Origin: Calliphora vicina
Lineage: Eukaryota > Arthropoda > Insecta > Diptera > Calliphoridae
Assembly: GCF_958450345.1 (NCBI RefSeq)
Contig: NC_088780.1
Coordinates: 125,130,226 to 125,194,225 of the forward strand
Reading direction: 5' to 3'
Length of the DNA stretch: 64,000 bases
The position numbers and the translations under genes were made by a program. The notes below the pieces were generated by a model. That model saw only the letters and a program-made list of their open reading frames with translations, searched no databases and was not told where the DNA came from. Of the stretch, positions 45,190-56,392 are shown piece by piece; within the stretch, counting starts at the first letter, position 1, and each line of letters opens with the position of its first letter.

Positions 45190-45732
45190 TTTAAGAGGGA
45201 AAGTTTACAAATAAAATCGAAATTAAAGTTTAAATTAAATTAATTATTCGTTAATTTAGTTATGATAATAATCGTGATTAGATATGTATGTAGATATTTA
45301 GTATTTTTAAAAGTAAACAATAATAGGCAAACAATATTAAGAAATATTTGAATATGGAACAAGAAATAAACACTTATACTGACTTCTTTTCTCGGAAATT
45401 TAAAACTGATGGTCAACTTATCTTGAACAAGTTTTATCTTGATTATAATAATAGTAACTTGCTGTGACTTGAACTGAAACTGATGTGAATCTTCAGATGA
45501 ATTACTTTATAGTTGATAATACAAATTGGATTTGTCGTCTTTGAAATTTATAGATGATAAAGACAGGCGTTGTAGAGATTAGATGATATTTATTTGTTGA
45601 GATTAGATGGTATTTATTTTTGCATTAATTTCAAATTGCAGGTAATTGTTTCGAAAAATTAATATTTTCTTAATTACACGGAATATTATTCGTTTTATTT
45701 CTTCACGTGTAAAATGCAGGATCGCCAAAATT
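45190..45732 (-). other. Retrotransposon 5' untranslated leader
   Basis: 543 bp between 5' LTR and gag ATG, without a sizeable frame. Contains the primer-binding site at its LTR-proximal end and is likely to hold packaging signals (inference). Confidence 0.75.
45716..45727 (-). promoter_or_regulatory. tRNA primer-binding site
   Basis: On the element strand TGGCGATCCTGC starts five bases inside the 5' LTR. It begins TGG, complementary to a tRNA CCA end. I could not assign the tRNA; TGGCGA resembles the arginine-type start used by several insect elements, but the rest differs. Confidence 0.75.
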
Positions 45733-45939
45733 TGTAGAGATTATAATTATATTATTTTAAAATAAAATACAATATTCTGGTTTTATTTCAAAATTACAAA
45801 ATTTTATTGTTTGTTGTAGAATATTGAAAATCATAATGAAAATTATTGAAAACTAATATGATTAATAAAATTAATTAAGAAAATGAAAACTTAATATTTT
45901 TTGATATATAAAAACACAAAGTATTTTTATTCACCTACA
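45733..45939 (-). repeat. 5' LTR
   Basis: 207 bp, TG..CA, one mismatch to the 3' LTR. The target duplication CTATT follows directly at 45940-45944. Likely holds the element's promoter. Confidence 0.95.
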
Positions 45940-46279
45940 CTATTTAGTCATATTGTCATAATGTCCTAATATATTTTGATAGTTTAATCAAATTTTTATT
46001 GTGTTTCAAACCAAAAAGTTCTAAACTAATAACAATTTGAACTATGTTTATTGTTTTGTCATAAAATAATACTTATCGTTTTCCATTTTGATAACAGTGG
46101 GCATTGTTATGATTACTGGAGTGCGTACCGATCGTACAAATCGATATATCTCGATTCCTAGACCTGAACCAGCGAAAAGCCGAGACACGTATAACTTTTT
46201 TTACCGATATAACTTTTTCCGATAGGCAGAACCCCCGCCGATTTGAACTGTCGAACAGAGTTATGTATGTGCTGAAAGT
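45940..46279. other. Host sequence, no gene seen
   Basis: A GC-richer patch at 46090-46260 may be more of the decayed LINE that follows, but no frame could be read. Confidence 0.35.
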
Positions 46280-46424
46280 CTTCTAATAAATAGGCAATTT
46301 GGGTTTCGTTCTAAACATAGCTGCATTACCGTTCTTATTGATGTGTCAGAAGAAATTCGAGGCTACATTGACAGTGGTAATATTGCGTTCTTAGCGCTTT
46401 TGAATCATTCTAAAGGTAGGATCA
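46280..46424 (+). pseudogene. Non-LTR retrotransposon (LINE) reverse-transcriptase fragment
   Basis: One frame reads 'LLINRQFGFRSKHSCITVLID' followed by 'VSEEIRGYIDSGNIAFLALLNHSK', matching the RT block 'QFGFR..HS..TAL....I......G......F.DFSKAFD' of jockey/CR1-type elements; the aromatic-D of the following FDxVDH is lost where a miniature element begins (46425). Only ~48 residues remain, with no upstream or downstream domain. Confidence 0.72.
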
Positions 46425-46665
46425 GACATGGCAAATATTTGACAAAAAAAGACGTAACCTTTAAATAAAATACATTTGAATTCTTTTATTTATTTCAAAA
46501 ATGTATTTTACTTAGAACGATTCAAAACAAATATTTAGTTTTATTTTATTTGATGCTGTTTGATCTTACAAAACATTTGTAAGAGTAAACAACGTCAAAC
46601 AAATATGTGCTAAAAAAAAGTGGTTACGCTTTTTTTAGTAAATATTTGCCATGTGTGACCGTACC
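46425..46665. mobile_element. 241-bp inverted-repeat element with GGTA(C/G)GGTCA ends
   Basis: Arms GGTAGGATCAGACATGGCAA and, complement of the right end, GGTACGGTCACACATGGCAA, followed by 'atattt..gacgtaacc'/'gcgtaacc'. TAAA at 46421-46424 and 46666-46669 (the duplication could be read as 3 or 4 bp). Inserted in the LINE fragment. A half copy is at 24701. Confidence 0.75.
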
Positions 46666-46749
46666 TAAAGGATGTGAAATTATTTCCTTTAATTGATTTA
46701 AAATTATGTAAATATACACCTATAACAGTCGAACTACTTTGTTATACTT

Positions 46750-47136
46750 TGCTCATTTGTTGCAACAACGTCATAACTCAAAATCCATGTTTTTTGAACT
46801 GAGTAATACAAAATATGCACCGTTCTATAGTCTATCATACGTTTTTATTCGTTTTCAAAAAAGTCATTATTTTTTGTGTGAGAGTGTTTTTTTTTTGTTG
46901 TAAACGTCAAAATTGAAATTCATGTTTTCTCGTATAATTGACAAGTAAAAATTTGGGTTAAATACAGATTAGAAAGATATTAATGTCTACTATTCTAATC
47001 AGGTATTATTTCTGAAATCGCATTATTTGTTGAAAATTTATTTAAGAAATAGTAAAATGTCATAAAACATTCAAAGCCGTTTTTCTCATAACTACTATTT
47101 TTGAATTATGATGATGTTGTTGCAGCAAATGAGCGA
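46750..47136. mobile_element. 387-bp fold-back element (uninterrupted copy)
   Basis: Ends 'tgctcatttgttgcaacaac' and, on the complement, 'tcgctcatttgctgcaacaa'. Arms pair along most of the length ('tttttgaactgagtaatac', 'gtgtgagagtg', 'aaaatgtcataaaacattc'). It gives the empty site for the CACAGTG element in 29816-31405. Confidence 0.72.
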
Positions 47137-48189
47137 AATATTATTTTCAAGAGAAAGAGTAAACATATTATTTTAATAATTGCATATAATTTATATAAAA
47201 ATCAAAAACTAATTAGACATAATTTAAAATGCAAACAGAAAAAATATAAATAATTAAGTTACCTTGAATTCTATAGATATAATTTTAGCTTCTCTAATAC
47301 ACAATTATTGTGATTAATTTCTGGATGAAATACACAATCAACAAATAAAAATATTTGGTCATTTTTACCCGTAGATATTGATTTGAAATTAATGTCAAGT
47401 TACCTTTTAATCTGTTTTTTTTTTCGCTGGGTTATTGTTTTTCTGTGTTCTAAATTTTGATTTTAAATTTTTAAAAAGCAATTAAAATTGACATTATTAC
47501 AACGCATTGTTGTACTCATTTATACACACAAACCTATAACCCTGATATAACCCTGGTATACATTTATGTTAGTACTTTTGACATATTTTGCCATTTTTGT
47601 TTTTCATTTAAAGAAACAATTAAAAGAGAGCAAGAGCAGGGGTGAATCAAAAATTAAAAGTTTGTAAAAAAGAGTGCAGTGCAAATCAACCTTCTATTCG
47701 ATGATTTTTCGTTTAGTTGATTGAATAGTGAAGTGCTTTGATTGGTTCGATGTTTGGTACATGTTTTTTTAACTTCAACATTTTTGTTTTCAACTTTTTG
47801 TTTGCACTCAAACTGACTTACTAACACAAACATACATACATACGTACATACTTGCATGTATACATATAAACTTGCATACTTCATATAACAACACTTTTAT
47901 GGCGTCATATCCTTGATTATTGATTTCCGCTTGGTTTACCAACCATGCCATCTGCCCTATTTTTTTAATTTTTTTGTTCTTGTTTTTCCTCTAGTTTTTT
48001 TTTTTTTTTGCTTGACGCAGTTAATAAATCATTAAGTTTAACTGTAGTTGTATGGAGGTACTTCATTTCTACTTAGAGTACTGGAAAAAAAATATACAAA
48101 TAATTGAAATATTTTTCGATTAAAAGTTTATTGAAAAATTGTGAAAATATTAAATTTATAAATTCTGATAATTTGATTATTATAACCTA
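47137..48189. other. AT-rich sequence with a (CATA)n-like run
   Basis: 47345-47435 is homologous (inverted) to 36043-36130 and ends with GCTGGG. A short CATA/CGTA run occurs at 47829-47850. No gene. Confidence 0.4.
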
Positions 48190-48379
48190 CACCTACATCA
48201 TATTGAAGAGGGTACTATGCGTTTTGATCAAATATCCTTAAATTCTTATCATCTTAGAATCACTTTCTGACGTGATTTAACGATGTTCGTCCGTCCGCCC
48301 GTCTGGCCAAGAATTGAAATCGGTCCATTATTTCACCATTATTTCAGTATAGGACTTTATAAGTCATAAATATACAATA
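48190..48379 (-). repeat. Mini-me/DINE-1-like family A fragment
   Basis: 'cacctacatcatattgaaga', 'gttcgtccgtccgcccgtctg' and 'cggtccattatttcacc' in the family order, cut by family D at 48380. Confidence 0.55.
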
Positions 48380-49232
48380 GAGTGTCCCTTAGAATTATTT
48401 TTTTTTTTGAAATTTTGAAACGGTACCCCTTGAAAATTTTCGTAATGACCTAAAATACCACCAAAAAAATGTTTAGCTTGTTCTAAGAAGGCCAACCCGT
48501 GCCTACTTTCGATTTAGTTTTGAAGTGCATTTACAATTGGAAAAAATGCATTTTTTTTCAGTTTTTTTTTTAAATTTTTGCCATTAAATAACTAATTTTG
48601 CAATTTAATTTAAAAGAATCGAAATGTGTACGTAATTGTCGTTCTAATAAATTATAAAAAACAAAAATTGGTTAAAAAATGTTAAAGATATTAAAAAATC
48701 ATTAACGTGAAATGTAGGAACAAAATTAGCATATTTTGAGAAATATTACAACAAAAGCTTATTCTTACTTAAAATATATCCATATTTCCTTGTATATGAG
48801 TTTTTATCTTCATAGGATACAGCTAACCTATTGGCAGGTATAACCAACAAAAAATATTTATTTTAACGGCAGTTTCAAAACTCCAATTTCAAATTTTTAA
48901 AAATTTTGTTAAACAAATTTCAGAATTTTTTTATCATCACATGGGGATTTATTTACAACATAATAGGGAATAAAAAAGTGAAAAAAATATGTCAATACCT
49001 CCTATAGTTTTCCGTACCTGCGATATAAATTTTTCGATTTTCGAGAATTTATTAATTTTAATTAAACTCTGTTCAGAATATTATAGTCGGGGTAATTTTA
49101 AATATAGTCTTAAAGTTTTCCTAAAATCGGAAAACGTTAACCCTTAAATCGTGAAGGTCAAAGGTCAAATTTTTAATATTTAGAATTTCTCAAGGATAGA
49201 TAGCGAAATGTTATATATTTTTGGACCTATTT
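48380..49232 (+). repeat. Unclassified repeat family D (copy 2)
   Basis: 'agtgtcccttagaatt' start, 'cgtaatgacctaaaatacca', 'ggatacagctaacctattgg', and end near 'ttatatatttttggacc'. Confidence 0.75.
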
Positions 49233-49235
49233 TGA

Positions 49236-49427
49236 AATTTCTGAAATACAATTGGAAAATTCTTAAATATAAATGGAAAATTCTTAAATATAATTGGAAT
49301 ATTCTGAAATTCAAATAGAAAATTCTGAAATATAATTGGAAATTTCTGAAATTCAATTGCAATTTTCTGAAATATAATTAGAAATATCTGAAATACAATT
49401 AGAAATTTCTGAAATGCAATTGGAAAT
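49236..49427. repeat. 21-bp minisatellite, about nine units
   Basis: Unit near AAATTTCTGAAATACAATTGG with variants. The 21-bp period explains the heptad-like NFRIFQL translation on the minus strand (49180-49362), which is not a gene. Confidence 0.85.
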
Positions 49428-49439
49428 GGTGTAGTTTAT

Positions 49440-49510
49440 TGAAACCGAATAAATATTTTCTATTAATTTTTTTAAGAGAAAAATCTGTCACGTACGGTAT
49501 GTCACGTACG
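49440..49510 (+). repeat. Fragment of the 58515-59090 element
   Basis: 'gaaaccgaataaatattttc' and 'cgtacggtatgtcacgtacg' are shared with 58776-58890, with the segment between them deleted. Confidence 0.6.
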
Positions 49511-49799
49511 ACATCAAATTTTATTTTATTTATATTATCGAGCCCTTAGAGCCAAATTATGGTAAGCGACAAAACACAAATTTTATAGCAGATGGTTTCC
49601 ATTTATTGAAAATGGAAAAATAGAAACAAACCCAATAAGCACTTTTACTGGAGTTCAAGTTGAATGCAAGTGTAATTCAAGCCTTGTATTATAAAATATT
49701 TAATTATTAAAATATATTTCAAGTTCAAAACATAATTGCATTTGCAGTCAAGTCAAATTCAAACAAAATGTTCAAGTGCTTGAATGTTTGGGGCTTTGT

Positions 49800-50281
49800 T
49801 GCTTGTTGGGAATTTTGAAATTTGTTAGCAGGAATCCTGCAATTCTCCAAAAAAAATTTTAAAATCCCAAAAATTTTAAATTTTTTAAATTCAAATGTAA
49901 CTTTTTATGGAAAGGAAAAATGGAGAAAATCAGGAAATATTTTGACCTGCTGTTATCAAGAAACTAGAGTAGGGTGAGTAAAAATATTGAAAATTTAATT
50001 TCCGAATTTGATAATTAATAGCTACGATGAGGTTTTTTGTATTGCTCGAGGAGAAAATGCTATGAATGTAATTAATTTGAAATCGGAACACAAACGAAGA
50101 AATAGCATCGTTTTAAAAATGTAACATACCTGAGAGGTCCTACATTGGGGGCTCCTGTTCGCGCCCCTGAGAGCCCCATGAGGTCCATATTCAAAACTTA
50201 AACTTTTTTGCCCATGTGAAATTTCATTCAAACCGGACTAACCGGTTTCCCTCCTTTTATTTATACCCCTGTGTGTCGCTT
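49800..50281 (-). repeat. One arm of a CACAGTGG-type element (relative of 29838-31048)
   Basis: The complement matches the left arm of 29838-31048 for more than 300 bp ('acctcatgg', 'ttcttcgtttgtgttc', 'tcgagcaatac', 'tttttactcaccctac'). The terminus has decayed (CCCCTGTGTG for CCACTGTG). No second arm identified. The frame 50022-50231 is the counterpart of 29906-30139. Confidence 0.65.
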
Positions 50282-51235
50282 ACAATAAAATTCCTTTACT
50301 GAGAGCTCTAAAATATCAGTCGGTCCATAAAATTTTAATTTCAGCATTAAAATAATAATTGAGAAAATGTTGATTGCGATAATTTGGTAAAGATATTTTC
50401 GCTGTTGGGGCTCAATATAATCGAGCTCTAAAGACTTTCTTAATTGTTTTATAATGTAGTTTATATTCTTTGAGGTATTAGACGGCAATACAGAGTATTA
50501 ACACTTTTCCAATTTAAAATATTATTGAAATCATTCAGTATTTCAAAAAATCGTTTCGAAAAAACATTTATTGTTTACGTGATAGTATTACAAATTGTTT
50601 ATTTCTTTGTAGATTGATATTTTTCTGCAAACTTTATTTTTATTTTATATTTTATTGACATTTTTGCTTCCTTTATTTGTATTTATAAATACATAACCGA
50701 TACATATGAAAATAAATACCGACCGTAAATCAAAAAAATCATTCGTATTTTTTGAAAATCTAATACAAATTTTGTTTAGATGATGAAATTGTATTATGAT
50801 ACTTGAGTTTTTGACAAATATTAATACTCAGTATTGCCGTCTATAAATATCTTTAATATTTAGTTAAATAACAAACCTGCAGTTCTTTAATTATTATAAT
50901 AATTTCATAATCATTATATTTATAGCTCTAGGTATAATTTTAGTTTGTGCATTTAATAACGTACCTGCAAAGAGAAAAATAGATGAAATAATTAGTTATA
51001 GTTTTAATACAGTTAAATTATCTAAAATTTAGAATATAAGAACTAAACAAAAAATTTTTTAATTATTTTTTTTCAAAATTTTAAAAATTAAGTAAATGTC
51101 CGTAAAGTTGCATATTTTTTTTTGCTCGCACAATTTTACCACTGTTTTTACAAAAAATTTTATAATTATCCTAATGTAAAAAAATATTGGACAAAATGTC
51201 ATACAATAATTGTCAATGATCAATAAGAATATAAA
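50282..51235. other. AT-rich unique sequence
   Basis: No gene or repeat recognised. Confidence 0.4.
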
Positions 51236-51942
51236 ACAAGTAAGAAAGTATGGTCTGTCAAGCCCGACCATATAATACCCTACACTAAGTAAAAGAGAAA
51301 AAACATTTTTCTTTTAAAATTTCAATAATTTATATTTTTGAGTGATTTTCGGTAGTGGGCCTTATATGGGGGCTATGACCAATTATGGACCGATCACCAT
51401 GAAATTAGGTCTATGTTGAATTTTGTGAGTATACCCACATTTTTAAGCGATTTATGCACGTTTAAGTGATTTTCGGAAGCGGGTCTATATGGGAGCTATG
51501 ACTAATTATGGACCGATCGTAACAAAATTTGGTGACATGAATTTTGTGTATATAAAACTTATTTGGAGCGGAATTTGTGGAGATACATTTATAAATTAAA
51601 CATTTATGACCGATAAAGTCCAATTTCGGGAGGACATTTGTATGGGGGCTAGGTGAAATAATGGACCGATTTCATCCAGTTTCAATAGGCTTGGTCCTTG
51701 AATAATATGTACCAAATTTCATCGAAATATCTTCAAAATTGCGACCTGTACTTTGTGCACAAAGTTTACATGGAAAGCCAGCCAGCCAGCCGAGCAGACG
51801 GACGGACGGATGGACATCGTTTAATCGACTGAGAAAGTGATCGGTATACTTTAAGGTGGGTGTTAGACTAATATTTTTGGGCGTTACAAACATCTGCACA
51901 AACGCATTATACCCTCCCCACTATGGTGGTGTAAGGTATAAA
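51236..51942 (+). repeat. Mini-me/DINE-1-like repeat, family A (full copy)
   Basis: 'acaagtaagaaagtatgg', hairpin, core, 'gccagccagccagccg', (GACG)n, then 'ctatggtggtgtaaggtata'. About 707 bp. Confidence 0.85.
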
Positions 51943-51969
51943 CAGCAGATGTGCATAATTGGATATCTT

Positions 51970-52396
51970 TTTGAGCATTCGGCTGTGCCGAATCTTATTT
52001 ACCCTTCACCAAATTATACTTCAAAATACAAATTTTAAATGTTTTTAGGTCAACAAAATTATTTTTTTTTAATTTTTTAAATTTAAAATTTTTTTTTTCA
52101 TTTAAAAAAAAAATTAGGTTTCTTAAATTTTTTTTTTTGGTGAAAAAAGTCTCTGACATTAATTTTGGGATCTTCAGAAAATTGATTTCAACAAGCAGAC
52201 ATGGCTTAATCGAATCCGCTATCTATAAGGTCGGAAAATTATATTGTGGAAAATACAAACGGAATGACAAACTTATATATTTATTGATTTCAACAAGCAG
52301 ACATGGCTTAATCGAATCCGCTATCTATATGGTCGGAAAATACAAACGGAATGACAAACTTATATATACCCTTCTTATGATGGTGAAGGGTATAAA
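51970..52396 (+). repeat. Mini-me/DINE-1-like repeat, family B (shortened, with internal duplication)
   Basis: Hairpin head 'attcggctgtgccgaat', A/T body, and end 'gatggtgaagggtata'. A ~102-bp unit ('gatttcaacaagcagacatg') is tandemly duplicated at about 52182-52370. Confidence 0.75.
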
Positions 52397-52449
52397 AATT
52401 ATATTTTGTATCTGTTATACAACATTTTGCACAATTGAATTCTAAGTAC

Positions 52450-53210
52450 TCTGAACTTATACTGCAAAGAATGGCGAAAGTCGACCAACATTTGTCCCTA
52501 CACGCAGAGAAAAAATATAATTGGGCATGGTTACAGTAACCATTTATATAGTGTTACAAGATTTTTAACAATATTATAGTCACGGTAACCATTTACATGA
52601 TTGTGGTAACCATAATATGGTTAATTTACGATTCACATGATTGTATCAACCATATATATGGTTACAGTAAACAAATATATGTTTGTGGCAACCATATTTA
52701 TGATGAATAATTTTATCATAATATGTTGTTTTCAGTGCCGAGAGCACCATAATATGATAAGTCCTTCATAATATGAATGGTTGTCACAAACATATATTTG
52801 TTTACTGTAACCATATATATGGTTGATACAATCATGTGAATCGTAAATTAACTATATTATGGTTACCACAATCATGTAAATAGTTACTGTGACTATAATA
52901 TTGTTAAAAAACTTGTAACAATTTTGAAATGGTTACAGTAGCCATGCCCAACTACATTTTTTCTCTGCGTGTAGTCTCCATACAAGGTCCCTCTCAGCAA
53001 ATGAATAGAACATTCATGCTTGTCTTTTAATAATTAATATTGTGATGAAATTGGTCGTAAACAGGTATTATATAAACCTACATCTTTTTACCAACTTTTG
53101 TGAGGATCGGTACCCTCCATAACACCTATATCAGACAAATGTTTTATTATCACATATTGATGGTGGGTATACATGATTCGGCACCGCCGAATATAACACT
53201 CTTACTTGTT
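52450..53210 (-). repeat. Mini-me/DINE-1-like variant C with a TA-element inside
   Basis: 'ctgcaaagaatggcgaaag' and 'gtccc', resumes 'gtctccatacaaggtccctc', ends 'ggtgggtatacatgattcgg', hairpin, 'cttacttg'. Its counterpart at 12395-12425 ('gtcctagtccccatacaagg') is the empty site for 52501-52971. Confidence 0.75.
52501..52971. mobile_element. 471-bp TA-flanked palindromic miniature element (full copy)
   Basis: CACGCAGAGAAAAAATATA to its inverted end at 52971, with TA at 52499-52500 and 52972-52973. The related repeat at 12034 has a single TA at this position, proving TA duplication. Near-complete palindrome with a short centre around 52735. Confidence 0.92.
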
Positions 53211-53839
53211 TCCAGCTAAATCTGCCAAATCTCACACTGTGTGTTGTTGAAATAATTAAAAAAGCTATATATAGTTAATAACGTTCTCTTTTGTGAACTC
53301 AGTCAATGGGAATTCGTTTGTTTCATCACAAAACCATGGGGCAAAATAAAATAGTTTATTTGGGCTGGATTTTTCCATTGAAATTCACTGATACAACTTA
53401 TATTTTGTCAGTGATGTTTAAAAAAACAGAAATGTTTTCTCTTAAAACTCAGTTTATTAAAAAGTTTTTATAGTCTATAACAAAAATGTACTAAAAATAA
53501 AAAAAACTGTACAAAATATTTACCTACTGACAACATTTCTGAGAACAACGCCTAGGTTGTTACGTTTCACTATGGGAGACTATATTTTATATTTGCCATG
53601 CTGAAACTTGACCTTAATAAAAAACATATTCCATAATTTATACGATTTTACAAGTATTTTTTATGAAAACTATTATTATTTTAAATTGAAATAAAGAGTG
53701 AGTTAAAAAAAAACTTAAACACACTTTTCCAGCCAAAACTTATTCTTGATCCAACAAACATTTATTTTGTTAATTACGTTAGCTTTTAAAAATATGTCAG
53801 ATATTATTATGTTTTCTAAATCATTCACTTACAACAGTT
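53211..53839. other. AT-rich unique sequence
   Basis: No gene recognised. Confidence 0.35.
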
Positions 53840-54120
53840 ATTTTGGAATCATGTGAGTCGATGCTGGTTCTGTGAAACTGTGAAATTAAAAGTTTTTTCA
53901 TATTTTCATAGAGTTTCTGATTCTCGTTTAGTGAAAAATTATAAATAGAATCAAATTTTTTCATATGAAAAGAACAAGTGAAATAAAACAAATTGAAGAA
54001 CGGGAATCGCAATTTGTATAACTGTTAAATGATAATATGAAAAGTTCTTATGAAAATTAAAGGTTTTTTTTATCTCACCATTTCACAGAACCAGAATCGA
54101 CCCCCTGATGATGATTGGAA
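53840..54120. mobile_element. ~280-bp inverted-repeat element
   Basis: Left arm 'gagtcgatgctggttctgtg' and right arm 'cacagaaccagaatcgaccc' are inverted. 'cttttaatttcac..' pairs inward. Ends and duplication unresolved. Confidence 0.6.
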
Positions 54121-54575
54121 ACTTAAGAATTATGAAGGGATTTTGTGGAGTGAGGTGGGGTGTTTAGTTTACTTAACACGGTGGCATATACATTTTTTGG
54201 AAATCGAATATTTTTTACTAAATTTTCGGACCAAACAAACGAAATAACAAAGTTATACTGAACTCGATAAACAATAAACACTCTGTGCTATTTTTTATTA
54301 AATGCGTGAAAGTCTCTTAAAAAAAACTGATTTTTTACAATATTTTCAAAGTAATATATTTATCTAACCGGAGCATTCTGACGGCAAAGTTTTGCAAAAA
54401 AAATATAAACGATGACTTCAAAAAATATAATTGTTTAGCAAAATGCCAATAGCTGCCAATAAACTATGTTTTAAAGTCTACAGAAAAGGTGGTTAGTAAA
54501 GTGACCACTCAAGGTGGTTATATTTATGTAACAACCGGCAGATATTGAATAAGGAAATAAACTTGTATGCAATAT
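54121..54575. other. AT-rich unique sequence
   Basis: No gene recognised; the Copia fossil probably extends some way into it but cannot be read. Confidence 0.3.
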
Positions 54576-55120
54576 GAAGCGAAGCATTTATAGAACTCCA
54601 ATAGGATACTCTTGTATGGAATAAAATAATACTGATCCATGTTTATACACAAAGTCTATACACGAGGAAGTGCTAGTCTTTATTCTGATTTACTTTGATG
54701 ATATTTTGTTTGCTAGTCAGAAGGAAACATGCATAGCAGGTGTAGAAAAATTATTATCCCAATATTTTGAAATAAATTGTTTTCGAAAAGTAAGTCATTA
54801 TTTGGGAATCGAAATGTTTTAAGACAATAAATTTAAATTATTACATTCGTCAGTCAACAAAAAACTTGTTAAAGAATTTGCCTTAAAATATTCAAAAACT
54901 TCTCAATACCCATAGACCTGGTAAGATATGGTAAAACTGAATATGAGAATATGTTAAATAACAAACAACATCAAAAACTGTTTGTGTCGTTGTTGCAGTG
55001 ATGTTAACCGTACGGTAATTACCGTATTGTACGGTAATTTAGTCCTCCGTACGGTAGGCAGGTAATTTCTACATTTGTTCGGTAATATTTCCATAATGTG
55101 TCTAAATATGATATACATTA

Positions 55121-56000
55121 GAGTGTCCCTTAGAATCAAATTTTCGTAATGACCTAAAATACCACCAAAAAAATGTTAGCGATTTAGTTTTGAGGTGCAT
55201 TTACAAGGGGAAAAATGTTTAAATTTTTGCCATTAAATAAATACTTTTGAAATTTAATTTAAAAGAATCGAAATGTGTACGTAATTGTCGTTCTAATAAG
55301 ATATAAAAAACAAAAATTGGTTAAAAAATGATAAAGATATTAAAAAATCGCCAGGCCATTAACGTGTCTTAGGCCACTAGAACAAGAAATTTAGGAACAA
55401 AATTAGCATATTTTGAGAAATATTAAAACAAAAGTTTATTCTTACTTAAAATATATCTTCATAGGATACAGTTAACCTATTCGCAAATATAACCAAAAAA
55501 AATATTTTTTTTAACGGCAGTTTCAAAACTCAATTTTCAAATTTTTAAAAATTTTGTTAAACAAATTTCAGAATTTTTTGATTATCACAAGGGGATTTAT
55601 TAACAACATAATAAGGAAAAAAAATATGAAAAAGCATGATAATACCACCTATAGTTTTTCCGTACCTGCGGTTTAAATTTTTCGATTTTCGAGAAAAACT
55701 AATTTTTTGGCCATATTTTTGGCGAATGAGCCCAATATCCTTACTGTTATTAATTTTAAGTAAAATCTTTTCGGAATATTATAGTTCAGGTAATTTTAAA
55801 TATAATCTGAAAGTTTTCCTAAAATCGGAAAACGTTAACTCTTAAATCGTAAAGGTCAAAGGTCAAATTTTTCAATATTTTGAATTTCTAATGGAAAGAT
55901 TGCGAAATGTTATATATTTTTGGGCCGATTTTGATGAAACTTCAGAAAAATATAACATGAAGTCCAGTATTTACAATAACAGCACAAAAATGCAAATTAA
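55121..56000 (+). repeat. Unclassified repeat family D (copy 3)
   Basis: 'gagtgtcccttagaatc', 'cgtaatgacctaaaatacca', 'ggatacagttaacctattcg', to 'gtccagtatttacaataaca'. Lies wholly within the hAT-like element. Its right end continues into the mini hairpin at 56001. Confidence 0.75.
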
Positions 56001-56087
56001 CCCTTAAGAGCACTTGGGGTCAAAATGACTGTGTTTTTCGTGATTTTAGATGTTCAGGGTCATTTGGACCCCAAGTGCTATTAAGGG
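56001..56087. mobile_element. 87-bp hairpin with piggyBac-like ends
   Basis: CCCTTAAGAGCACTTGGGGT and, on the complement, CCCTTAATAGCACTTGGGGT, TTAA immediately before (55997-56000) and TAAA after. TTAA plus CCCTT and a GGGGTC-type block are piggyBac-like. The family D copy at 21755 keeps part of the same block, so it may instead be the end of family D. Confidence 0.5.
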
Positions 56088-56392
56088 TAAATTCCTAGAT
56101 ATCTAGACGGTAAAGTAAATGCAAGTCTTTCAAGTATGGATATTTCAACATACAAATTAGTATTAAAAACTGATTGCAAAATTTTTTTTTAATCAAATAA
56201 AATGCAATCATTAAAAACATTAACGTAATAAATTCCCAATTGTTTGATACCAATATTTCTGTAATTCCTTTAGTTTTGCATTTCCCAGAAGCTGTTCAAA
56301 TGGATGAATTTAAATAAATTGATAAGGAATTTATGTTTATAAGGCAAATAAAAGATGTTGATAAAAATAACATTCTGCTGCTTTACAAACTT

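Larger units (their letters stand above)
40910..45939 (-). mobile_element. Ty3/gypsy retrotransposon, CsRn1-like, structurally intact, with an extra inverted U3 end
   Basis: Minus-strand element: 5' LTR 45733-45939, primer-binding site, gag, pol, polypurine tract, 3' LTR 40969-41175. LTRs are 207 bp, TG..CA, and differ at one site (41068 T against 45832 C), so the insertion is recent. Outside the 3' LTR, 40910-40969 is an inverted copy of the LTR's own U3 end. The 5-bp duplication CTATT flanks the extended unit (40905-40909 and 45940-45944), whereas the bases just outside the 3' LTR (CATTT) do not match the right flank. The integrated DNA therefore carried a U3 terminus at both ends. Confidence 0.95.

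Noticed and set aside
49180..49362. Heptad-like NFRIFQL protein
   Set aside because: Produced by a 21-bp minisatellite.
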